DNA of 53,547 nucleotides from Maribacter sp. ACAM166 (GTDB lineage Bacteria; Bacteroidota; Bacteroidia; Flavobacteriales; Flavobacteriaceae), in the NCBI RefSeq assembly GCF_005771495.1, contig NZ_VAUW01000029.1, forward strand, positions 1-53,547. Reading direction: 5' to 3'. The notes beneath the pieces are model-generated. The model saw only the letters and a list, made by a program, of their open reading frames with translations. It was not told the origin of the DNA and did not search any database. A program made the position numbers and the translations under genes. Below are positions 44,565 to 53,547 of this stretch, piece after piece (the stretch's first letter is position 1; every line of letters starts with the position of its first letter).

Positions 44565-45257
44565 TTATTTTGAATACGCTGTAAGTTCAGTGCTCGCCAT
44601 CAAATTTCCATTTTTTTTATAGGTTTCTTGTTTTACCATTCCCACTCCTTCCGCTAGCCAAACCCTTGAAGGATAGACTTGATTTACCATCATCATCTTA
44701 GATTGGTTTTCACTATATATAACATAGCAATCATAAGTTCCGGCTGGAGTAGTCACGTTTTCTTTTTTTTCAACTTTTCTATTTTTCATATCCACAACCA
44801 TATTCATGTTAATACCGCTCATTCCAATTTTCATGGTCACATTGGCATCACTTAGATTTTGACCAACGCTTAAATCATTCGGTATTTCAATATCATTGCC
44901 AGAAATATCAATATCCATATCACCATATTGTTCCATCATTTCACTAGGTAATAGAGATTCGAAATCTAACGTGACCATATTTCCAGAACACGATAACTTA
45001 TAGTCGGTACTATAGATATCTTTTCCTTTTTCATCCTTTAGGTTAATGGCCATTGTCGCATTGGTAATACTCCCATCTGTATCCACCTCAGTAACCTTGT
45101 ACGAACTCACGCCTTCAACCTTCCCCTTTTTATTGTAATTCGTGTATTCCATAGCAACTCCTTCGGTCATAGGATAGAACTTACTACAATTATTTTGTGC
45201 TATGCTATTGGAAGTGCCAACTATAAAAAGTATAAAGGCGGTTAATGTAATTTTCAT
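44565..45257 (-). CDS. Exported DUF3108/TapB-like protein
   Basis: 230 residues. Signal peptide (TLTAFILFIVGTSNSIAQ), then a beta-rich domain: CSKFYPMTEGVAMEYTNYNK, SYKVTEVDTDGSITNATM, SLLPSEMMEQYGDMDIDISG, TTPAGTYDCYVIYSE and YPSRVWLAEGVGMVKQETYK. The PAGTFxCYxI and WLAxGVGMVKxE patterns are those of DUF3108-like periplasmic proteins. Function unknown. Twenty bases downstream of the OmpA-type gene on the same strand, so the two are probably one operon at the cell envelope. Confidence 0.75.
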   Translation of the reverse strand: MKITLTAFILFIVGTSNSIAQNNCSKFYPMTEGVAMEYTNYNKKGKVEGVSSYKVTEVDTDGSITNATMAINLKDEKGKDIYSTDYKLSCSGNMVTLDFESLLPSEMMEQYGDMDIDISGNDIEIPNDLSVGQNLSDANVTMKIGMSGINMNMVVDMKNRKVEKKENVTTPAGTYDCYVIYSENQSKMMMVNQVYPSRVWLAEGVGMVKQETYKKNGNLMASTELTAYSK

Positions 45258-45276
45258 TTTCGTTCTTGTATTAAGA

Positions 45277-46611
45277 TTATTGTTTTATAAATTCTACCCG
45301 TCTGTTCTGTGCTTTCCCATCTAAGGAGCCATTATCTCCAACGGGTACTGATTCCCCTTTTCCATCGCTGGTTAGTCTGTTGGAGTCAATTCCATAGACG
45401 TTCACCAAGGTTCTCTTAACAGCCTCCGCCCTGTTCTTGGATAGAGTCATGTTAGCGCTTTCCTCCCCATCTGCATCGGTATGCCCAACTATTTTAAGGT
45501 TCATGCTAGATTCTTGTTTTAATACTTGGGATATTTGTAAGATGATACCCATGGACTGTGGTTGAATATTTGCCGAGCCACTATCGAAGAGAATGCCGTT
45601 GGTGGATATTTTGCCATCCGCTAACAGTTTTTGCCTTAAGTCTAACCCGCCCTTTTTTACCTTAAAGTTGCTTATGTAAAGATTCTCCTCATTAATATCC
45701 GTGCCACTTATCGAGAGCTTTATGGCACGCATAGTTATATTTGAAGGCAAAAGTCTGGGTACATCCACAAATTTCCCTTCATTGATCCAAAACCTAAAAC
45801 GTTGTTTATTCACTGCTACCGAAATATGGTGGGGTTCGAGTACGGTTTGCCGAATATCTCCTGCAACGCCACTCCGAATTTCGCGTTTTCCGTTAATATT
45901 GTTTTCAATAATAATATCCCTTGCGATGAACTGGCATAAAGGGTATTCGATAAAACCATAATTCTTGGGTTTGTCAAAGGTATTATTGTCACCAACCATA
46001 ATCTGTAAATGGGCTGTCGAAGAGGTTTTTTGGTTAAGTCCATCTGTAATTACATCAAACTCAAAGGTAAACTCCTCGGGAAGATCAATCACATCAGGAA
46101 TATAGGAGGTATTATAGCCAGGTAAGATTTTAAGCCATTTGCTGTTCGTTTCCTCAATATTGACCAATTCACCACCACCATTCGTATTCCATTTTGCGGG
46201 AAAATCGCCCACAAAATCGTTGGAAAAATCATCAAAGAACAGCTGTTTATCACCTGGAACAAAATCGAACTTACTATATATTGCTAAGGATTTGGGTATT
46301 GAAGAATTTATACTTTCAGCTTTATTGTCGACTTGAGAGTTTTCTTCTGAAGAAGGTTTTCCTTTATTTTCTTCACCCGTTGGAATAGGGAGTTTATTTT
46401 CATTTTTTGTACCAGGCTCCAAAATACTGTCCAAGGCAGCATCGGTCTTTTTGGAAGTTTCATTCTCTACCCTCCGTTCCACAGTCCTTTTTGCGGCACG
46501 TTCAGCCGCTTTCCCTAGCTTTTTTATGAATTGGCTTTGTACTGGGTTGGCGAAGGCCAATGTTAACAATACAACAACTAAAAGGCTATTACACTTTTTC
46601 GTGATTTTCAT
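45277..46611 (-). CDS. OmpA-family protein
   Basis: 444 residues from the ATG at 46611 (MKITKKCNSLLVVVLLTLAF, a signal peptide ending in VQSQ); an upstream ATG at 46665 would add 18 residues ahead of the signal and is unlikely. A low-complexity charged linker (about 25-90) precedes a jelly-roll-like middle domain (DFSNDFVGDFPAKWNTNGGG, FTFEFDVITDGL, ISVAVNKQRFRFWINEGKF). The OmpA C-terminal peptidoglycan-binding domain follows (GILFDSGSANIQPQSMGIIL, IVGHTDADGEESANMTLSKN, NRLTSDGKGE, KAQNRRVEFI). Outer-membrane or periplasmic protein tied to the cell wall. Confidence 0.88.
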   Translation of the reverse strand: MKITKKCNSLLVVVLLTLAFANPVQSQFIKKLGKAAERAAKRTVERRVENETSKKTDAALDSILEPGTKNENKLPIPTGEENKGKPSSEENSQVDNKAESINSSIPKSLAIYSKFDFVPGDKQLFFDDFSNDFVGDFPAKWNTNGGGELVNIEETNSKWLKILPGYNTSYIPDVIDLPEEFTFEFDVITDGLNQKTSSTAHLQIMVGDNNTFDKPKNYGFIEYPLCQFIARDIIIENNINGKREIRSGVAGDIRQTVLEPHHISVAVNKQRFRFWINEGKFVDVPRLLPSNITMRAIKLSISGTDINEENLYISNFKVKKGGLDLRQKLLADGKISTNGILFDSGSANIQPQSMGIILQISQVLKQESSMNLKIVGHTDADGEESANMTLSKNRAEAVKRTLVNVYGIDSNRLTSDGKGESVPVGDNGSLDGKAQNRRVEFIKQ

Positions 46612-46800
46612 TTTGTTTGTTTTAGCGCTAAGAGTAGGATTTACCAAGACGTCCCAAAAAATCAAATGTCTATGAGATGGCTTATTTTATAACTTACTAA
46701 AAATAAGAGAATTAGATGGATATTCGACTTTGAATAATATATTTGGAGGTTCTAATTGTGTGGACGGTGTATAAACCTGTATAAATTGTTTTCGGTAAAA

Positions 46801-49257
46801 TCAATTTATTTTATAAACCTTTAGGGTGTTGTCTTGGTCCTTAAGAACCAATTCTGCTTTATGGTCATTATCCATATCCGCCATATCTATGATTGAACTT
46901 CCAAAAACAGGAAAGTTAGGTATGGATACGGCTTGACTATCGAATAGATAAATTTTTTGGTTCTGTATATCGGTGACCGACACATAAATTTTATCATTAA
47001 GATAGAAAATAGTCGGTTTGGAATACACACCAAGTTCTAATTGTATTTTTTTATCACGTATTCGTAAAACATTGTCATTCATAATAACTAATGTTCTTGA
47101 AGTGGCATCCATACCGTGGTCTTTAGCCATATTTAGGTTGCTTGTAGTAATATTTCCTTTGGCGTCAATTTGAAATAGAAGACCTTCAGACGAAGTGAAG
47201 GTGAATTTATTTTGGTAGAGTTTAATCTCGTTTTCAGAAAACGAGAACTTATCCTTTACGGTCACTCGTGTATTTCCAACCCGGTTTAAAATTTTTAATT
47301 GACCGTTTTTCAATTTAAAAATGAGGTAGTCTTTTTTTCCAATTCTAAAATGTTGTGGGGCTTCTAATATATCTGCTTCTGCAGTATCGTATTTAAAACC
47401 TTTGACTATTTCGCCTTTACTATTAAACATGAAAACCTTCTCATTTTGAGTTACCAAAAAACGATAATTTTTTTTGCCTTCGTAATCGAATACGGAAAGA
47501 GGGTTCAAGTTGCCACCAGTGAATTTCTTGGTAAAGGGCTTAACTTCTTTTCCGTTTCTATCTACTATTAAAAACTCGTTATTAGTGGTAAACGCAAATT
47601 GCAATTTACTGTTTTTAAAAAGGTCTACTTGGTGCACTTTGCCTTGTATGGTGCCTTCCAATTGCTTTTTCCATAGTATCTTTCCGCTATTCGAAATTAA
47701 ATATAGAATGTTCTCTTGGTCTTGAACAATAATTTCTTTCCTCCGATTATTATGATTCGTTACAAATTGAGGTAAGACAGCTAGGTCTGTATTAAACTGA
47801 ACTTCGAAAGCAGAAGAAACAGTATTGCTTTCAGACTCTTGTGTGATTTTTTTAATTAAGAAGTTTGCGTGGTAAAACCCATCATCGGCTATAAGTTGAG
47901 AACCAAAAACATAGTCGGAAAGCTTACTTTTTTCAAATGTTACGCTTAATGTTTTCGAAACGGATTCGTTTAAAATAGCAGTGGTACCTTTTAAATTAGA
48001 AACAGTCAAAATACTTGATGAGGAGGTAAGCTTATTTTCAGCATTTCTGAATAAATTACTTGTATTGAACGTATCACCTGCTTTATACTTCGTTAATAGT
48101 AATTGGAGGGTGCTTTTTGTCTTGGAAAATACTAATGTGTTTTCAATGACACTTGAATAATTGAAGGTAGACTCGCCAATTAGAGGTTCAATAGGTTTAA
48201 AAATTTTAGAAGTTGAATTCAACTCCCATATTTCATTCCCGTTATATTCTTCGGTTGCTACCTTTTCTTCATTTATGTAATCTAAAAGTGTTGCTGTGCC
48301 ATAGGTTCTTAAAAGTAGAATTTTCTCATTCTCAATTTCTGCTATTCCAATTTCTTCAACGGTGTTTAAAAGAGAATCTAAAGTTGTTGCCTTATAGTTA
48401 TTTATGGTTTTATTGTTCGAGTATATTTTAAATTCGTTGAAGCCAAATGATTTATAATAAGTTATATCACTTGGTAGTAGGGATGATGTATTGTTAGGTA
48501 TAGGGTTGGTGCCGTTAAACAGGTTTAGAAAATGGTGTTTTTTTGTGTTAGGTTTTGTGACTCCATTTAGTACAATTTCTGAATCTTTTAGGGTAAGGTC
48601 AAGTGAAATCCAACTTGCAAAATTTGATATACTTTGATCTTTGGAAAAGAGCTGATTTAATAAAAACGCTCCATTTTCAATATCAAGCCAAATATTAAGA
48701 ATTTTCTCTGAATTAGAAATGGAATAAAAACTATGTAAAGATGGATTAATGTTTTCTTGGTCATTAGAATCGATAAGATTCTTCAACAATGTTTGAGACG
48801 AGCTTACTACGGAATAGTTTTCAATATATGTGCTAAAAAAAAGCAAATCTTCAATCTGATATTTTGTTATGTTACTAGAATTATAGGAAAGTGTCTCTAT
48901 ACTTTTTTTGGAAAGATTATCCCAGTTTATAAAAGAAAGGCTATCGTTAGTAATATACGTAAAATCAAAATTGAGGCTGTCTGTGGCAGAAAATGCAAGT
49001 AATCCGTTCTTTTGATCTGTAAGATAATTTAAGGGTTGTATCGTGCTTTTAATTTTAGCTAATGGGTTGAATGTTTCTAGTTTTTCTACAATGTTATTAC
49101 TAGAAAGTTCATCTTTAAGAGTCTCAAAATCATTTATTTTAAACACTAATGCGACGTTGTTCGGTACTAAATTTAAAATATAATTCTCCGTCTTAATTTT
49201 GCTAGTGCAGGTTATGCATAAAAATAGAATCAATATAGATAATAGGGTATGCCTCAT
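46801..49257 (-). CDS. Large exported protein of unknown function next to rnhB
   Basis: 818 residues from the ATG at 49257 (MRHTLLSILILFLCITC, a signal sequence with a possible lipoprotein cysteine); an ATG at 49275 gives 824 residues. The first 450 residues have the feel of DUF3352-like envelope proteins (LVPNNVALVFKINDFETLKD, LLFFSTYIENYSVVSSSQTLLKNL). The rest looks like a beta-propeller with repeated strand pairs (ILYLISNSGKILWKKQLEG, FLIVDRNGKEVKPF, VFMFNSKGEIVKGF, LLFQIDAKGNITTSN, IYLFDSQAVSIPNF), as in PQQ-like repeats. The ending (MADMDNDHKAELVLKDQDN) resembles an FG-GAP/EF-hand-like loop. Likely cell-surface or periplasmic. Only 34 bases from rnhB. Confidence 0.75.
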   Translation of the reverse strand: MRHTLLSILILFLCITCTSKIKTENYILNLVPNNVALVFKINDFETLKDELSSNNIVEKLETFNPLAKIKSTIQPLNYLTDQKNGLLAFSATDSLNFDFTYITNDSLSFINWDNLSKKSIETLSYNSSNITKYQIEDLLFFSTYIENYSVVSSSQTLLKNLIDSNDQENINPSLHSFYSISNSEKILNIWLDIENGAFLLNQLFSKDQSISNFASWISLDLTLKDSEIVLNGVTKPNTKKHHFLNLFNGTNPIPNNTSSLLPSDITYYKSFGFNEFKIYSNNKTINNYKATTLDSLLNTVEEIGIAEIENEKILLLRTYGTATLLDYINEEKVATEEYNGNEIWELNSTSKIFKPIEPLIGESTFNYSSVIENTLVFSKTKSTLQLLLTKYKAGDTFNTSNLFRNAENKLTSSSSILTVSNLKGTTAILNESVSKTLSVTFEKSKLSDYVFGSQLIADDGFYHANFLIKKITQESESNTVSSAFEVQFNTDLAVLPQFVTNHNNRRKEIIVQDQENILYLISNSGKILWKKQLEGTIQGKVHQVDLFKNSKLQFAFTTNNEFLIVDRNGKEVKPFTKKFTGGNLNPLSVFDYEGKKNYRFLVTQNEKVFMFNSKGEIVKGFKYDTAEADILEAPQHFRIGKKDYLIFKLKNGQLKILNRVGNTRVTVKDKFSFSENEIKLYQNKFTFTSSEGLLFQIDAKGNITTSNLNMAKDHGMDATSRTLVIMNDNVLRIRDKKIQLELGVYSKPTIFYLNDKIYVSVTDIQNQKIYLFDSQAVSIPNFPVFGSSIIDMADMDNDHKAELVLKDQDNTLKVYKIN

Positions 49258-49291
49258 GCAGAAATTTTTAAACAAAGTTATACTATTTGTA

Positions 49292-49882
49292 CTACGAAGA
49301 CTGGTTGTCTGCTAAAAGCTTAAAACTCATTCTATGGTATTTAGTTGGGCCATATTTTTTAATTGCGGCCCTGTGTTCTTTGGTCGGGTATCCTTTATTT
49401 TTTTTCCAGTTATACATTGGGTATTCAGAATGTAATTGAAGCATGTAGGCATCCCTAGCGGTCTTAGCCAATACAGAGGCCGCTGCTATACTGGTATATT
49501 TAGAATCACCTTTAATGATGCATGAATAGGGTATATCATTATATGGCTTGAATCTATTACCATCTACAATGATATAAGAAGGAATAGTTGATAATAAGTC
49601 AATAGCCTTGTGCATTGCCAAGATTGATGCGTTTAAAATGTTTATATCATCAATGGTATCGGGATATACATGGGCTATACCGTAACAAACACTTTCATTT
49701 TTTAAGAGAGGTTCTAAAAGAGTTCTTTTTTTTTCAGACAAGAGCTTGGAATCGTTTAAAATGGAATTTTCAAAAGTTGATGGTAGAATTATGGCTGCAG
49801 CGGTAACTGGTCCTGCCAAACAACCTCTTCCGGCTTCATCAGTACCAGTTTCGTTAAAATTTTTATATTTTTTTTTAAGCAT
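49292..49882 (-). CDS. rnhB: Ribonuclease HII
   Basis: 196 residues. Cleaves the RNA strand of RNA/DNA hybrids and starts removal of single ribonucleotides from DNA. Catalytic motifs: [13 protein letters not shown] (residues 14-26, with the D and E of the active site), then [11 protein letters not shown] and [20 protein letters not shown] with the further aspartates. Cytoplasmic. An IS30-family remnant begins 45 bases upstream of its start codon, so the original promoter region may have been altered. Confidence 0.95.
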   Translation of the reverse strand: MLKKKYKNFNETGTDEAGRGCLAGPVTAAAIILPSTFENSILNDSKLLSEKKRTLLEPLLKNESVCYGIAHVYPDTIDDINILNASILAMHKAIDLLSTIPSYIIVDGNRFKPYNDIPYSCIIKGDSKYTSIAAASVLAKTARDAYMLQLHSEYPMYNWKKNKGYPTKEHRAAIKKYGPTKYHRMSFKLLADNQSS

Positions 49883-49926
49883 TATGTTCCACTTAACTCT
49901 TAATTTGCAATTTTACGATATTTCTA

Positions 49927-51023
49927 AGTTCAAGTCATAAGTGCAACACGAATATTTAAAACAGATGGGGCTAGCCCTATCTGTTTTAGGCTCAATATTT
50001 ATATTCGTCTTGCATTAAAAATGATAAACAACGTTGTTTTTTTAAAGATATCAAATTCAGTCACTACTTAAGGTACTATTATTGCAAACAGTAATAACTA
50101 GTCAAATAGGTGTATTTAAGAGTACTATTAACCGAGAATTGAAGCGCAACATACCTAAGCAATGACGAACTGCCGGACGTTATATCGTTGAGAACGCTCA
50201 GGTCAAGACCAATTTACGCCACAGTAGCAAGCCTAAACGGATAACTATTGACCGAAGATCTTAAAAAACGCATCAAAGAGCTTATGAGCTATAGAAGTAG
50301 AGCCCAGAGCTCATAACAAATCGACTGAACAAAGAGTCCGGGTATTGTGTAACCCAAGAAACTATATACAAGTGGATATGGACAGCAAAGCACAGTAATC
50401 ATTATAATCATGCGAAGTATAAAAGACTATGTAAACATCAGCGTCATACAGGGCGAAGACAAAAACGCAATAACACCTATAATAAGCGCAGCGCCATTAC
50501 CGGTTGCGTAGGTGTTAATCACCAACCACAAGTTGTGGACAATCGTTACCGCATTAGTGATATAGAAGTAGATCTTATGATGGGAAGAAACCATAAGTTA
50601 GCGCTATTGGTAATGACCGACAGGGCAACCTTGGTTACAATAATTGAAAAGCTTAATAGTAAAAACGCAAATGAAGTCTACCAAAGAATGAACGAGCGAC
50701 TTACTAACTTCGACTCACCATGGATTAAGACACTGAAATTTTATAATGTAAAGGAATTTGCCTATCACTATAAAATTGCTAAATAATTAAAGGGAAAAAC
50801 CTATTTAACTAGACCCTATTCGTCTAATAATAAGGGTTCTGTATAAAATAATATAGGCGTTATAAGGCGATTTTCCCCAAAGAAAACTGACCCTAGAGAA
50901 GTCTCGAACAAAAGAATAAAAGAAGTAGAAAGATTACTAAATTACAGACCAATTAGAAAGTTTAATTACAATAACCCTATTGAAGTCCTAAAAAATAAGT
51001 GTGTTGAACTTATGGGTTGAACT
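49927..51023 (+). mobile_element. IS30-family insertion sequence, decayed
   Basis: About 1.1 kb bounded by imperfect 23-base inverted repeats: 49927-49949 (AGTTCAAGTCATAAGTGCAACAC) and 51001-51023, its near-reverse complement with three mismatches. Between them, the transposase survives in broken frames: an HTH-like part near 50080-50160 (GVFKSTINRELKRN), KTNLRHSSKPKR, ETIYKWIWTAKHS near 50360, RISDIEVDLMMGRNHKLALLVM (DDE start, 50535-50786), and later RVKEVERLLNYRPIRKFNY-like sequence near 50920-50970. Many stops and frameshifts separate them. No clear target-site duplication is visible. Not mobile by itself. Confidence 0.85.
49958..49987. terminator. Hairpin just inside the left end of the IS30 remnant
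   Basis: AAAACAGAT-G-GGGCTAGCCC-T-ATCTGTTTT: nearly perfect dyad of 30 bases ending in T, directly inside the left inverted repeat. It acts as a bidirectional terminator shielding the transposase from outside transcription, and lies across the upstream region of rnhB. Confidence 0.75.
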
Positions 51024-51083
51024 CAGCTGTTTATTATTAAGTATGATACTTAAACTTTCACATTTACTTAGGAACAAAAAAAT

Positions 51084-51091
51084 TAACTTTG
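51084..51091 (+). promoter_or_regulatory. -7 element of the porin gene
   Basis: TAACTTTG at 51084-51091, 18 bases before the ATG; fits TAnnTTTG. It lies outside the IS30 remnant, so the porin gene kept its own promoter. Confidence 0.55.
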
Positions 51092-51109
51092 CAACGGTAA
51101 CCACGCTTC

Positions 51110-53101
51110 ATGAAATATATAGTTCTAGTTTTATTACTCTTCACGTCTTCTATTACGTTAGGTCAGGAAGAAATTGAAAAAACAGAAAAGAAACCTGATT
51201 CGCTTTCAGTATTAAAAAAGACTAAACCCCTAAATCCTATTGAAAAGAAAAGAAACGACACGGTTGGTTTGACAATTAGGGATTATAAGATGATCACTTT
51301 TGCAAGGGATACTACATATTTAGATACGACCCTTACAATACAAAAAGAGTATACATACAATTACCTAAGAAAAGACGATTTTGAGTTGATGTCTTTTGCT
51401 AATATAGGTGAGGTATATAATTCGCTTGGTGTAGATTTAGAGAGGGTAAATATTTACCCTAGTCTGGGAGCAATGGCCAAGGATCAAAAGTATTTAGAAA
51501 AGGAACAGATTGTATATTATAATGTTCCGACACCAATGACAGAGCTTTTCTTTAAAACCACCTTGGAGCAAGGGCAGTTGTTAGACGCCAATTTAGCCTT
51601 CAATACATCTAGAAGACTTAATTTTTCTATTGGTTATATAGGGCATCGTTCTTTGGGTAAGTATAATTCGAATCAAATTCAATCTGGAAATTTCACGATA
51701 ACTACCAATTATGTATCAAAAAATAGTAGATATGCGTTGAGGGCACATATTGCTGCGCAGAATATTTTGTCTCAAGAAAATGGTGGATTGATTGATAAAG
51801 AACTTCAATTTGAATCGGGTGATCCAGACTACATAAATAGACCTAGGGTTGATGTTCGTTTTGATAATGCGGATAACAAAATATTAGGCAAGCGATATTA
51901 CTTAGATCATATATACAAATTAATCAGAAAACAATTGGATTCCACCCGAACGGAGAAAACATCATTGTCCATAGGTCATGTTTTTGATTATGAAACCAAA
52001 TACTATCAATTTATACAATCACCGAATGATACTATTTTTGGGGATGCAATACTTTCTGAGGTTAATGATAAAGCATATTTAAAAACCTTTTATAATGAAG
52101 TCAATGCTCAGTTCTATAATAGAACTTTGGGCAAGCTAACGGGTAGTGTCAATATTTATAATTATGATTACTTTTTTAATAGCCAGTTTATTACCGAAGA
52201 AGGAGTTGTTATTCCGAATAGGTTGAACGGAACAGAGATTGCAATAGGAGGGAAGTACGAAAAACGTATTCGAGGTTTTGATTTCAATGCAAATTTCAAT
52301 TATAACCTTTCGGGTAGTTTAACGGGTAATCTTTTAGATGCCTCTGCATCTTATACTATTAATAAGGGTAACATATTGAAATTCTCACTTCATACATCCA
52401 CAAGGTTACCTAATTTCAATTACCTTTTATATCAAAGTGAGTATTTAAACTATAATTGGGATAATAGCGGGGTTTTTGAGAAGGAGAGAGTAAGTAGTCT
52501 TATGGGGGAGCTGAATTCAAGTACCTGGGGTAAGGTGATGCTAAAGTATAGTAATTTGGATAACTATAGTTATTTCGCTTCAGATATTGATACTGCTATT
52601 GAGGAAGGTATGGAACAAGCCTTTATTAAGCCACTACAGGAAGCTAAAGGTGTTTCTTATTTGAAGGTGAAGTATGAGAAAGAATTTAAGGTAGGTATGT
52701 TTGCTTTGAACAATACGGTGATGTATCAAAACGTAACTCAAGATAATCAAGTGTTGAATCTACCTCAATTTGTCACTAGAAACACATTGTATTTTTCTTC
52801 CGATGTTTTTAAGAAAGCAATGTACCTGCAGACAGGAATTACCTTCAAATATTTTACCAGTTATAATATGAATGCATATAACCCTATTCTGGGAGAGTTC
52901 TATGTTCAGAATAAAGAAGAGTTGGGAGGATACCCGTTATTAGATTTTTTCATAAATGCACGAATTAAGCAAACACGTATTTATTTAAAGGCAGAACATT
53001 TTAATTCTTCTTTTTCTGGTTATAATTACTACGCAGCTCCTAATTACCCCTATCGTGATTTTGTAATTCGGTTTGGTCTAGTGTGGAATTTCTTCTCTTA
53101 G
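51110..53101 (+). CDS. Putative porin (Bacteroidota beta-barrel family)
   Basis: 663 residues. Signal peptide (IVLVLLLFTSSITLGQ), a charged linker (KPLNPIEKKRND), then a beta-barrel from about 140 with alternating strands rich in aromatic residues: LNFSIGYIGHRSLG, FTITTNYVSKNSRYALRAHIA, FNANFNYNLSGSLTG, MYLQTGITFKYFTSY. It ends RDFVIRFGLVWNFFS, with the terminal aromatic residue typical of barrel insertion. The layout matches the Porin_10-like putative porins of flavobacteria. Outer membrane; substrate unknown. Complete and monocistronic. Confidence 0.85.
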   Translation: MKYIVLVLLLFTSSITLGQEEIEKTEKKPDSLSVLKKTKPLNPIEKKRNDTVGLTIRDYKMITFARDTTYLDTTLTIQKEYTYNYLRKDDFELMSFANIGEVYNSLGVDLERVNIYPSLGAMAKDQKYLEKEQIVYYNVPTPMTELFFKTTLEQGQLLDANLAFNTSRRLNFSIGYIGHRSLGKYNSNQIQSGNFTITTNYVSKNSRYALRAHIAAQNILSQENGGLIDKELQFESGDPDYINRPRVDVRFDNADNKILGKRYYLDHIYKLIRKQLDSTRTEKTSLSIGHVFDYETKYYQFIQSPNDTIFGDAILSEVNDKAYLKTFYNEVNAQFYNRTLGKLTGSVNIYNYDYFFNSQFITEEGVVIPNRLNGTEIAIGGKYEKRIRGFDFNANFNYNLSGSLTGNLLDASASYTINKGNILKFSLHTSTRLPNFNYLLYQSEYLNYNWDNSGVFEKERVSSLMGELNSSTWGKVMLKYSNLDNYSYFASDIDTAIEEGMEQAFIKPLQEAKGVSYLKVKYEKEFKVGMFALNNTVMYQNVTQDNQVLNLPQFVTRNTLYFSSDVFKKAMYLQTGITFKYFTSYNMNAYNPILGEFYVQNKEELGGYPLLDFFINARIKQTRIYLKAEHFNSSFSGYNYYAAPNYPYRDFVIRFGLVWNFFS

Positions 53102-53300
53102 TTGTATGGGTGTTGTCTATAAAGTATTGATACTATGAATATTACTAGGGTTCTTGTAGTTTTTAAACATGTAATCATTTGATTTTAAAGGATGTAGGTA
53201 TGAGTAGTATTTTTTTAAAGTTTGTGGTATTGTAATTATCAGTAAATCAATAGCATAACGGTATATTGAGAAAAACTTCATTTTTTTTCTATAAAAAGTG

Positions 53301-53330
53301 TTGAGTGTTTGGAAATAGGGTGTACATTTG
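53301..53330 (+). promoter_or_regulatory. Upstream stable-RNA promoter (P1)
   Basis: TTG at 53301-53303, 19 bases, TACATTTG at 53323-53330, followed directly by CAGCCCGCTAACG. The start-site sequence matches that of the tRNA-fMet promoter in this window. Confidence 0.75.
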
Positions 53331-53436
53331 CAGCCCGCTAACGAGGAAGACAGTGTCTAAATCAGTGGTCGGAAACAAGTTCATATAGATGTTGATTTAA
53401 CTGGCGAAAAAAAAGAATTATTTTTTCTTAAAAAAG

Positions 53437-53466
53437 TTGTCGGGTTAAGAAACAGTTGTATATTTG
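53437..53466 (+). promoter_or_regulatory. Downstream stable-RNA promoter (P2)
   Basis: TTG at 53437-53439, 19 bases, TATATTTG at 53459-53466, then CAGCCGCTTAGG. Preceded by A/T runs (53407-53435) like an UP element. Same spacing as P1, 136 bases apart. Confidence 0.75.
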
Positions 53467-53547
53467 CAGCCGCTTAGGGAAACACCTAAGGGAAACAGAG
53501 GTCTAAAAGTCGAGAGATGGAAGTCCTTTTATAGAAGTTCATTGAAA

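Larger units (their letters stand above)
53102..53547 (+). other. Leader region, probably of an rRNA operon beyond the window
   Basis: No gene in these 446 bases. They contain the two tandem promoters P1 and P2, a short hairpin CTTAGG-GAAACA-CCTAAG after P2 and, at the very end, AGTTCATTGAAA, which resembles the boxA-like element in rRNA leaders of Bacteroidota. With two strong promoters and a GC-containing leader but no start codon, the natural reading is that a 16S rRNA gene starts soon after 53547. Confidence 0.65.

Noticed and set aside
50535..50786. Intact-looking 83-codon transposase gene
   Set aside because: It is only the start of the catalytic domain of the IS30 transposase; the rest is in other frames with stops, so it is part of the remnant.
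53331..53436. Possible short peptide or tRNA between the two right-hand promoters
   Set aside because: No start codon with a frame of useful length and no cloverleaf; it is best explained as leader transcribed from P1.

Overview
The window comes from the chromosome of a flavobacterium (Bacteroidota, Flavobacteriaceae), probably a marine one. The evidence is the Bacteroidota -7 promoter element TAnnTTTG upstream of many genes, several families largely confined to this phylum (GSCFA, DUF4230, DUF5522, DUF5117-type zinc metalloprotease, putative porin), AT-rich housekeeping genes, and a decayed sulfatase/glycosidase pair of the kind found in polysaccharide-utilisation loci.

Region 1-11,600 is accessory and by eye richer in GC than the rest. 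It opens with the end of an unidentified gene and a small TPR-like protein. Next come a LysR regulator and the assimilatory sulfite reductase genes cysJ and cysI, which reduce sulfite to sulfide. The cysJI promoter sits in front of what looks like the remnant of a peroxiredoxin gene. From 5.7 to 8.6 kb lies a scrapyard: an IS21 istA fragment, two small intact-looking genes, and several copies of a short sequence that also occurs at 273-291 and 594-612, on the other side of the cys locus. From 7.9 to 11.3 kb is a mobilization module: a C-rich, hairpin-bearing candidate oriT, a MobC-like relaxosome protein and a MOBP-type relaxase. The accessory DNA stops just past the 3' end of an initiator tRNA gene (11613-11685, minus strand), a classic integration position, although no integrase is visible in the window.

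Region 11.8-32.6 kb is mostly ordinary core genome. It holds an AGCS amino-acid:sodium symporter overlapping era; a neuD-like acyltransferase killed by an in-frame stop; der; an M23/MerR/LemA/TPM/TPM run; alaS; a translationally coupled lipoprotein/GSCFA/DUF4230 trio; an aromatic amino-acid hydroxylase facing away from an Lrp regulator; a DUF4136 lipoprotein; a 52-residue DUF5522 protein; and an ACC-deaminase-like gene, a glucosaminidase and hemL in one run.

Region 32.6-43.5 kb contains three more broken genes. They are a glycosidase-like gene with an A8-tract frameshift, a sulfatase with one nonsense codon and at least three frameshifts (the two were once coupled through a TAATG overlap), and an SGNH hydrolase with three in-frame stops. 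Between them are intact genes for a DoxX-like protein, a Spy-like protein, a large zinc metalloprotease, a DASS transporter and lysS. Region 43.6-53.5 kb has a Pmp3/YqaE peptide, lipB, a DUF3108/TapB-like protein, an OmpA protein, an 824-residue protein, rnhB, an IS30-family remnant with both terminal inverted repeats, and a putative porin. The last 250 bases carry two tandem strong promoters with the same start-site sequence as the tRNA-fMet promoter, almost certainly the head of an rRNA operon lying beyond the window.

No clear new defence or biosynthetic system was found. The most interesting unexplained material is the C-rich element ahead of the mob genes, the scattered KVQIK-encoding repeat flanking the cys locus, and the density of freshly broken genes.
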